This document shows, in pieces, positions 43,801 through 49,239 of a stretch of 49,239 bases of DNA; the first letter of the stretch is position 1; each line of letters begins with the position of its first letter. Source of the stretch: Methanomicrobia archaeon (lineage in GTDB: Archaea; Halobacteriota; Bog-38; Methanoflorentales; Methanoflorentaceae); NCBI GenBank assembly GCA_015660915.1, contig JACTTZ010000014.1:1-49239 (forward strand), read 5' to 3'. The notes beneath the pieces are model-generated. The model ran no database searches, was not told the origin of the DNA, and worked only from the letters and a program-made list of their open reading frames with translations. The translations under genes and the position numbers were made by a program.

Positions 43801-44892
43801 CTACAAGTTGTGCTCCCACGTCCACCACTGGTTCCCACCATAGTTCCACAGCATAGCCACGGCGATGCCGATTACCTGTGAGGTGAGATAGTAGAGACCG
43901 AATACGCTGGTTAAAAGCCCTAAGATCACGAGGTCAAGCACAATCCCGACGAATCTTACGGCATGATCTCTGTACAAAGCGGTGAGCACGGATCTCAGCC
44001 CTTTAGTCCCTGTGTCCCTGAACGTCCATGCCCTGTTTAAAAAAAAGTTTGATAACACTGCCGCTTCTATAGCTATGAAGCCCGACAGTAGGTAGAACAT
44101 GCCCAGCTCTGTCAGCGAATACAAGACGACTAGATTCAAAACAGCGCCCACCGCGCCCACCGCGCAGAACTTCAAAAAACGGTGAAACTCACCCGATCGC
44201 CAGAAGAGGCTTGAGAGGTGACGGAGATCGTACGCCTTAATGTTAGCCCTTCCTTCACGTTCGCTGGCGTCTCGCTTACCGGCGTCGTATTTGACTTCGG
44301 AAACTGAATCATAGTTTCCTTGAACGAGGATTTCCAACAGTATGTTGTCTCCTACTGGATTGAGGTTTGCACGCGTCACGACGTCCTTTCTGAAAGCGAA
44401 AAAACCAGCCTGCACGTCTGTAACATCGCGTACCCCCCTAAACAGAGTTCGTACGAACAAGTCAGCGCCTTTCCGAGTGATTTGTTGCAAGAAACTGGGG
44501 CGGTCAGAAGCGCCGGGCGTCGCGCACCGGCTGCCTATCGCTATGTCGGCGCCATTTTCAACGCGCGATATCAATTCAGGTGCATTTTCAGGAGCGTGCC
44601 CTAAGTCAGCGTTCATAACGACGATCATGTCGTACTTCGCTGCTCTAATGCCCCTCAATACGGCAGCAGCAAGCCCTCTTTCTCCCTGTCGTCGTATCAC
44701 GCGCACCGGATACCTGTCTGCGTATTGTGAAGCGACGTTCCACGTTTCATTGGGACCGTCATCATCTACAAAGATAATCTCAAATGCGCAGCCTAATGGC
44801 TCCATGGAACGATGAATTTGCTCTAAAAGTCCGCGTATGTTGTCCCGCTCAACGTACGTAGGAATTACTATCGACGTGTTCTCATTGTGCAT
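43801..44892 (-). CDS. GT2 polyprenyl-phosphate sugar synthase fused to GtrA domain
   Basis: A 363-residue fusion. The N-terminal GT2 domain is of the dolichyl-phosphate mannose synthase type: SIVIPTYVERDNIRGLLEQI, FEIIFVDDDGPNETW, MIVVMNADLGHAPENAPELI and a DVQAGFFAFRKDVV segment. From about residue 235 a GtrA domain of four helices follows (FLKFCAVGAVGAVLNLVVLY, then LSNFFLNRAWTF and WNYGGNQWWTWEH). It would make a polyprenyl-phosphate hexose and help to flip it, giving donors to GT39-type enzymes such as 41832. ATG 44892 (MHNENTS) is preferred; GTG 44913 is possible. A TATA box lies 63 bases upstream. Confidence 0.9.
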   Translation of the reverse strand: MHNENTSIVIPTYVERDNIRGLLEQIHRSMEPLGCAFEIIFVDDDGPNETWNVASQYADRYPVRVIRRQGERGLAAAVLRGIRAAKYDMIVVMNADLGHAPENAPELISRVENGADIAIGSRCATPGASDRPSFLQQITRKGADLFVRTLFRGVRDVTDVQAGFFAFRKDVVTRANLNPVGDNILLEILVQGNYDSVSEVKYDAGKRDASEREGRANIKAYDLRHLSSLFWRSGEFHRFLKFCAVGAVGAVLNLVVLYSLTELGMFYLLSGFIAIEAAVLSNFFLNRAWTFRDTGTKGLRSVLTALYRDHAVRFVGIVLDLVILGLLTSVFGLYYLTSQVIGIAVAMLWNYGGNQWWTWEHNL

Positions 44893-44952
44893 AAGTTCAA
44901 CGTAGCGTGGCACTGCGCAGTCTGCTTTTTTTAAAATATACGTGCGTAACTG

Positions 44953-44964
44953 TTCTTATAAAGG
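44953..44964 (-). promoter_or_regulatory. Candidate TATA box for the GT2-GtrA gene
   Basis: The minus strand reads gattcctttataagaac. The TTTATAAG core would start transcription near 44932, upstream of both possible start codons (44913 and 44892). Confidence 0.5.
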
Positions 44965-45053
44965 AATCTATCATTTTGCGCGCCGTGAGCTCTGGCAGAA
45001 TGCGCTTCTTTCAGTCGTGATAGGCCTTATTGCTGCCCAAATTGTGGCTCCTA

Positions 45054-45134
45054 CTACTCACAGCTCTCCAAAACCACAATCTCTAAGAGCGCGAGCGCGA
45101 CGGCAAGTAGTGCGACGAGGTACTTGCGGGTCAT
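45054..45134 (-). CDS. Possible 26-residue membrane peptide
   Basis: ATG 45134 lies five bases after the stop of the DPM1-like gene, and the ggtga formed by that gene's last bases is well placed as its ribosome site. The peptide MTRKYLVALLAVALALLEIV plus VLESCE is one hydrophobic helix with a basic front. It may be a real small protein translated by coupling, or the broken start of a longer exported protein. Beyond it the frame closes and the stretch to 44970 is non-coding. Confidence 0.3.
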   Translation of the reverse strand: MTRKYLVALLAVALALLEIVVLESCE

Positions 45135-45138
45135 TCGC

Positions 45139-45822
45139 TCACCTTCGTATCTCGGCGCGCGTTTTCAGCAGGCACTTGAACATCGGCAGGGTCTGTCTTG
45201 CGACGTTGACCTTGCTGTTTGATTTGTCGCTCCACGTTATGGGCACCTCGACGATGGTGAACCCTTGCTTATGCGCCTTGGCGATGAGTTCAGCGTCAAA
45301 TGCAAATCCCTCGCAGGCGACGCTCGGTGCGGTCCACACGCCGCGGCGAAACGCCTTGCATCCGCACTGAAAATCCCGTATGTCGATGTCGAGCAGCGCG
45401 CGTGCGAGAAGGCCGTAGATTGCCCCCGAAACTCGCCTCGACAGCGGTTGCGGGCGGACAATGATGGAGGTGGGGAGCGCTCTGGATCCGACGGCAAGAT
45501 CGGCTCCGTCGTTTATCGCAGCTGCGACGCGCATGAAGTCTCTCGGATGGATCGATCCGTCCCCATCGATGAAGCCGAGCACGTCTCCCGTCGCCAGAGC
45601 AAGTCCCCTCCTCACTGCCGCACCTTTGCCAGCCAAAGTGTGGCTGCTCGTAAGCATGACGTTGTCGTTGCGCAAGGCGAATTCCCGCACGATATCCGGT
45701 GTCCCGTCTGTCGACGCGTCTTCAGCGACGATGAGTTCCACGCCAGCGAACGCACTGAACGCTTCGAGAAGTCCGCCTATTTCGTCGGCCTCATTGTGTG
45801 CTGGAATGACAATGGAAATCAT
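45139..45822 (-). CDS. DPM1-like GT2 glycosyltransferase
   Basis: A 227-residue soluble GT2 enzyme of the dolichyl-phosphate mannosyl/glucosyltransferase type. It has MISIVIPAHNEADEIGGLLE, VELIVAEDASTDGT, KGAAVRRGLALATGDVLGFI followed by DGDGSIHPRDF (metal-binding acidic cluster), and the family-typical DIRDFQCGCKAFRRGV and VEVPITWSDKSNSKVNV (WxxRxxSKVN type). It lacks membrane helices. Enzymes like this make polyprenyl-phosphate sugars on the cytoplasmic face. Along with the GT2-GtrA fusion and the GT39 protein it forms a lipid-linked sugar branch. ATG 45822 is preceded by a weak agag site and, 40 bases upstream, a TATA-like tctttatgc. Confidence 0.9.
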   Translation of the reverse strand: MISIVIPAHNEADEIGGLLEAFSAFAGVELIVAEDASTDGTPDIVREFALRNDNVMLTSSHTLAGKGAAVRRGLALATGDVLGFIDGDGSIHPRDFMRVAAAINDGADLAVGSRALPTSIIVRPQPLSRRVSGAIYGLLARALLDIDIRDFQCGCKAFRRGVWTAPSVACEGFAFDAELIAKAHKQGFTIVEVPITWSDKSNSKVNVARQTLPMFKCLLKTRAEIRR

Positions 45823-46321
45823 TCTCTTTTCTTAACACGCACATTCGGGCATAAAGATTGTTCTTCGAACCGGTTAATTGTTTGTTCCATTTCTGTCTCC
45901 TACAAGCGAGAAGGTCAAAAACCTAGCACAAACCTCACAAAAAGGATTCTTTTAGCAAACTTTGGATTGCAAGATGTTCAAAGTTCCTTTCGTTAGGTTA
46001 GCGCGAAGAGCCTACAGTTACGAATTAAGGCACTTAACTAAGCGAAGCAGTGGCATATCGATTGCAGCGCAAAATGGAGCTTTGCGATGACTGGTAGCTG
46101 TATGCCTAGTTTCATCGCCTTGACCCCGCTCAAAATTTGCCAGCGCGACGGCGCAGAGGGCTTTTAGAGTGCCGCGCTGTGAAGTGGCGCACGCACAGTA
46201 GCGCTATGAACGGTTGCGTATTTTGTAATGCGGTGCAGAAACTAAGTTCTGAACCTTATCGTGCATAATCAATAATGCTATGCTGTATCAAAACAAAGCG
46301 TGAAGATCGATGATTCATCGC
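45823..46321. other. Gap, nothing identified
   Basis: About 500 bases with frequent stops on both strands except where shadowed by the neighbouring gene. I see no RNA, repeat or motif; the next recognisable sequence is the broken GT39 start at 46322. Confidence 0.3.
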
Positions 46322-46384
46322 ATGGAAATCGCCGGGCGGTTGACGAAATACAACGTGGCGTTATTAGCAATCAGCTTCCCTTAG
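46322..46384 (+). pseudogene. N-terminal remnant of a GT39-type gene
   Basis: ATG 46322 opens MEIAGRLTKYNVALLAISFP and stops at 46382. It aligns with the first 18 residues of the GT39 protein at 41832 (VQVAGRTISKYSVALLGI) without gaps apart from conservative changes. The remaining 490 residues are absent. I infer a truncated paralogue. The stretch 46385-46507 up to the methyltransferase holds only a 28-codon frame (from ATG 46396) of no known kind. Confidence 0.55.
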
Positions 46385-46507
46385 GGCTTTAACTAATGGC
46401 AAAACGATCTCGAAAAGCGCGCACATGGATCGACAGTTTGTTTGGCGTTATTAGTACGCCGACAGAGCCAAAGCGATAAAAGTGTGTAGTGAACGTGGCT
46501 GTGAAAT

Positions 46508-47152
46508 ATGAACGACATAGAACTCTACGAGAAGCGCCAAAAAGACTTTCACTCTAGGCTAGCCAAATCACGCAACCCGGTGAGATCTTGGTTCCATAGG
46601 TTTCGGCAATGTGCCGTAAGGGAGCTCGTCACTGAAAGCTACAAACGCGGTGACATCATCGTAGACGTTGGGTGTGGCAATTGCGTGTGGAACACAGACA
46701 AGCTCCCCGTCGTGGGCGTTGACGTTGCCCAAAACCTTGTGGAATATGCTGTTAAGCAGGGACGCGTGAGCAGCCCAGTGATCTGTGACATAACGCGAAT
46801 CGCGTTACGGAGCGAGAGTGCCGATATTGTTATCGCAGCAGAAATTCTCGAGCATATTTCTGATCATGATGAGGCGCTTGCCGAACTCAAGCGAATACTC
46901 AAAAAAGATGGCAAGCTCGTGTTGACAGTTCCCTATGACACTTTTTTCAGCGCGTGGAAGCCGTTGTTTTGGCTACACTGTTTGTGGCAGGGCTGGGTAT
47001 TTGGCGATGACTATTTCAAGCAACGGTGTGGTCACGTTAATCATTATAGCCCAAAAAAAATAAGAGAATTGCTCGAAAAGCACGACTTTTTTGTTTTAAA
47101 ACAATTCACGAACTTTCGCTTCACAATCTTCTCGCTCGCACAAAAAGCTTAA
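46508..47152 (+). CDS. Class I SAM-dependent methyltransferase
   Basis: A 214-residue methyltransferase. After a basic N-terminus (FHSRLAKSRNPVRSWFHRFR) it shows motif I IVDVGCGNCVWNTDKLPVVG, then VDVAQNLVEYAVK, an ADIVIAAEILEHISDHDEAL motif and ILKKDGKLVLTVPYDTFF. The C-terminal part (WGDDYFKQR-like, here VFGDDYFKQRCGHVNHYSPK) is seen in Methyltransf_11 members of glycan loci. The substrate is unknown; lipid-linked or sugar substrates are likely from context. ATG 46508 has a weak gtga site. It is monocistronic. Confidence 0.86.
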   Translation: MNDIELYEKRQKDFHSRLAKSRNPVRSWFHRFRQCAVRELVTESYKRGDIIVDVGCGNCVWNTDKLPVVGVDVAQNLVEYAVKQGRVSSPVICDITRIALRSESADIVIAAEILEHISDHDEALAELKRILKKDGKLVLTVPYDTFFSAWKPLFWLHCLWQGWVFGDDYFKQRCGHVNHYSPKKIRELLEKHDFFVLKQFTNFRFTIFSLAQKA

Positions 47153-47860
47153 TCTAATCAGCAGTTTTTGTGATCGTCGGAGCACGTCGAACCCATATTC
47201 AAACGTTAAAGAAACGCGATGAACGGCTTTGACCACTTCGTGCATGCCGCTGATGATCGTATCATCATCCTCTCCTAACCCGACAAGGATATTAGAAAGG
47301 ACTTTTTTTTCGGCCGCAAAACCTCTGCTGCGCCTCTAAGAGCTTCCATAATGAATTCGATTGAAAGTCGGTAGCATATCATCTCAACGAGTTGACGATC
47401 CATCGTTTAGACGTTGTACCTCATTTCTTCAGCTGCAGCGTCCTTTAATAGTTTAGTTCAATTCAGCGTTTGGATGCGCCGATAAGATGATCGCACTGTT
47501 TTCTCAGTGCCTGAACGATCGCGGCATTGCGCTCGGCTTCGTGTTGCGCTGACGTTTCGACACCGGAGTTCAACAGTATAGCTTTCTGCTCGCTGCGTAT
47601 CGCTCGTTCCAATCGCGGCAGGCAAAAAAGACCACAGCTTAATGAATATTGGGGCGGCCTCAGAACAGAATAGAAGAAAAAAGGTTCTTTCGTCTTGTAC
47701 GAACGTCTCTTGAGTCACCGCTTTCACGCGGTCAAGAATCTCAATCGCTTGAAGAACGCAGCAGTACCCCGCCCGCCAGGACAAGGTCGCGATCAGCGCG
47801 GTTATTTTGACGCTTCTTCTTCGCTGCCTCTAGACCGTAACACATTCTCCTTTCACTGGC
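47153..47860 (-). pseudogene. Stretch of broken coding frames, unknown family
   Basis: On the minus strand protein-like sequence runs through shifted frames. Nearest the lectin, MCYGLEAAKKKRQNNRADRD then VLAGGVLLRSSS (around 47850-47750). Next, KEPFFFYSVLRPPQYSLSCG and HEAERNAAIVQALRKQCDHL, ending in a stop at 47463. Then MDRQLVEMICYRLSIEF to a stop, and in a shifted frame DDTIISGMHEVVKAVHRVSL toward 47160. The last two join at a one-base shift near 47285. I do not know the families. Two decayed small genes is my best reading; chance open frames remain possible. Confidence 0.35.
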
Positions 47861-48088
47861 CACCAAGAACGTTCCCGAAAGTGACGTCGGATAACAATGT
47901 CCGTCTCCATCAAACCTGACGGTAAACGTGTGCCAGATGGTGACCAGCTTAGAAATGTCCGCTGTGCCGCTCTCGAGAGTGGCAGTGCGCGTTTCTCGGT
48001 GCGGGGCGGCTCATGCGCACTGGTAGTGCACTACCCAGAGCGGCGCGTGGTGACGGCGTTACATACCGCCGTTGTCCTTCCAGTCGTA

Positions 48089-49237
48089 TCACCCACTGTA
48101 ATACTCCCTCTGCCAGAGGCCGCTGTCGGTGCCGCGCACAAAGACGTCGATCTTACCAGAAGCCGGTGACGCCGCCGCGGGTGACGAGGTCAGGATCCCG
48201 CCGAGGGATTCCCAGCCGGACCACGCGCCGTTATACCCTTGATGCCACAGGCCGAGGTCCGTGCCTACGACAAAGACGTCGAGACGACCTGAGCCCCATG
48301 AGCTGGCTGCTGGTCCTGTGCCGGGGTACATGATCCCGCCGAGAGAGGTCCAGGAATGCCATCCGTTGTTGGAATACTCCAACTGCCAGAGGCCGCTGTC
48401 GGTGCCGCGCACAAAGACGTCGATCTTACCAGAGGCCGGTGACGCCGCCGCGGGTGACGAGGTCAGGATTCCGCCGAGGGATTCCCAGTTGCCCCACCCT
48501 GACGCTGATTGGTAGTGTCTGTGCCAGAGCGCGTAGTCGGTGCCTACGACAAAGACGTCGAGGCTGTTTGCATCCTGCGCGCACACGGCAGGGCCGGTGC
48601 CTGGAGCAAGTATACCGCCGAGGCTGGACAAGGCCCCCCACCCGCCATTCGACCACCCGCCAGTAGAGGTCGTCGGTGGGTAATACGTCTGTAAGTCTGC
48701 GACTACCTGTTCGAATCCTAATGCTTTATATCTGGAAAGCCCCTGCGAATTGAGACCACACCACACCTGGAAATGATTGAAACCGATTCCATTGGCGTAG
48801 GACCAATCGAGCATTGACTTGTAGCTCGGTGAGCCACCGTTCTTTGAGTTGGTCAGTATGGGGTTGTAATCGACGCTCCCTGAGTACTCCCATACCCCGG
48901 CAAGGATGCCGTTCTGCTTTCCTGACGAAGCGGCCACCGTCGCTCCTTGCTGGATGTACGGCCACTCCGACGTGTAGTAGCTCTCCCAGCTGTTCATGAC
49001 GGTGAAGGAGTCTTTGTAGGGCGGTGTCGTCCACGTGCTCCCCCAGAGGCCACACTGGTCACAGTTGTAGTTCACGTAGCCCTTGAAAAACTGGGCCATG
49101 TAGGCGAGGTCGCCGGATCTGCCTCCTTCTGAGGAGACGTACTCCCAGCCGGCGTTTTTGAGTGATTGGAAGTAGGGGCCAAAGGTGGTGATCGGTGTGC
49201 TCTGAAGCGCTCCCGCCTGCCAGATGACTTGTTCGAC
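48089..49237 (-). CDS. DUF346/PLL-type lectin repeat protein, 5'-truncated (right copy)
   Basis: Mirror image of the gene at 3-1142. The frame is open through the window edge, so the true start is outside. The first 190 residues are nearly identical to the left copy (same CDQCG and GIGFNHFQVWCGLNSQG), differing mainly around residues 95-105 of the visible part. After a PPTTSTGGW linker come four DUF346/PLL repeats (WGAL, WGNW, WHSW, WSGW) that are almost the same as those of the secreted lectin at 4409, including two copies of SSPAAASPASGKIDVFVRG. So its front matches one gene and its back another. It presumably acts outside the cell as a glycan-binding protein. Between 47861 and 48088 I see nothing further. 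Confidence 0.82.
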   Translation of the reverse strand, partial: VEQVIWQAGALQSTPITTFGPYFQSLKNAGWEYVSSEGGRSGDLAYMAQFFKGYVNYNCDQCGLWGSTWTTPPYKDSFTVMNSWESYYTSEWPYIQQGATVAASSGKQNGILAGVWEYSGSVDYNPILTNSKNGGSPSYKSMLDWSYANGIGFNHFQVWCGLNSQGLSRYKALGFEQVVADLQTYYPPTTSTGGWSNGGWGALSSLGGILAPGTGPAVCAQDANSLDVFVVGTDYALWHRHYQSASGWGNWESLGGILTSSPAAASPASGKIDVFVRGTDSGLWQLEYSNNGWHSWTSLGGIMYPGTGPAASSWGSGRLDVFVVGTDLGLWHQGYNGAWSGWESLGGILTSSPAAASPASGKIDVFVRGTDSGLWQREYYSG

Positions 49238-49239
49238 GT
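48672..49239 (-). repeat. Right arm of window-end inverted repeat
   Basis: Reverse complement of 1-568, colinear without net gaps. The outer 122 bases are exact. It covers the N-terminal domain of the right lectin gene and stops where the linker and repeats begin. Confidence 0.85.

Noticed and set aside
45265-45996. Plus-strand open frame of 243 codons
   Set aside because: Antisense to the DPM1-like gene over most of its length; Cys/Arg-rich, with no recognisable family.
1-49239. CRISPR array, transposon or integrase
   Set aside because: No regularly spaced short repeats and no transposase or integrase motif in any frame that I could read; the end repeats are gene copies, not insertion-sequence ends.

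Overview
The window looks archaeal, most likely a methanogen-related euryarchaeote. The main pointers are a cupin-type glucose-6-phosphate isomerase, a DUF2206 membrane protein (a family I know mainly from Methanosarcina-like archaea), TATA-like boxes upstream of several genes, and Shine-Dalgarno sites followed by ATG, GTG or TTG starts. I see no rRNA, tRNA, CRISPR array or intact transposase. The species cannot be named from this sequence.

Layout. Both ends carry the same gene in opposite orientation: a protein with an unrecognised N-terminal domain plus four DUF346/PLL-type lectin repeats (3-1142 + and 48089-49237 -), each cut by the window edge. A third, complete, secreted lectin with a different C-terminal domain sits at 4409-5929. 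Positions 1-10000 hold these lectins, a methyltransferase, the isomerase, a cysteine-rich secreted protein with its own promoter and terminator, and a DUF4012 / DUF4352-like exported pair. Positions 10148-15506 supply nucleotide sugars: UDP-glucose dehydrogenase, GalU, a sugar cupin, a perosamine-synthase-like aminotransferase and a methyltransferase. Positions 15581-40912 are a surface-glycan assembly region with ten GT4/GT2 glycosyltransferases, a Wzx-type flippase, a UDP-galactopyranose-mutase-like flavoprotein, two methyltransferases, an acetyltransferase and the DUF2206 protein. Positions 41832-47152 hold a lipid-linked branch: a GT39-type transferase, a GT2-GtrA fusion, a DPM1-like transferase and a methyltransferase.

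How it fits together. GalU and the dehydrogenase would make UDP-glucose and UDP-glucuronate. The aminotransferase, methyltransferases and acetyltransferase would decorate sugars, the GT4/GT2 enzymes would assemble them, the flippase would export them, and the polyprenyl-phosphate-sugar enzymes would feed outward-facing transferases. The secreted lectins may bind the resulting glycan; that is inference.

The most unusual trait is the space between genes. The genes I call cover only about 69% of the window, and several gaps hold recognisable broken pieces of the same kinds of genes: a nucleotidyltransferase start (about 4030-4207), a GT4 start (27241-27414), a DegT aminotransferase start (27475-27665), a GT39 start (46322-46384), and an inverted 49-base echo of the DUF2206 gene (29323-29371). 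The locus reads as a fast-turnover glycan island that leaves gene debris behind and is bracketed by multi-copy, mosaic lectin genes.
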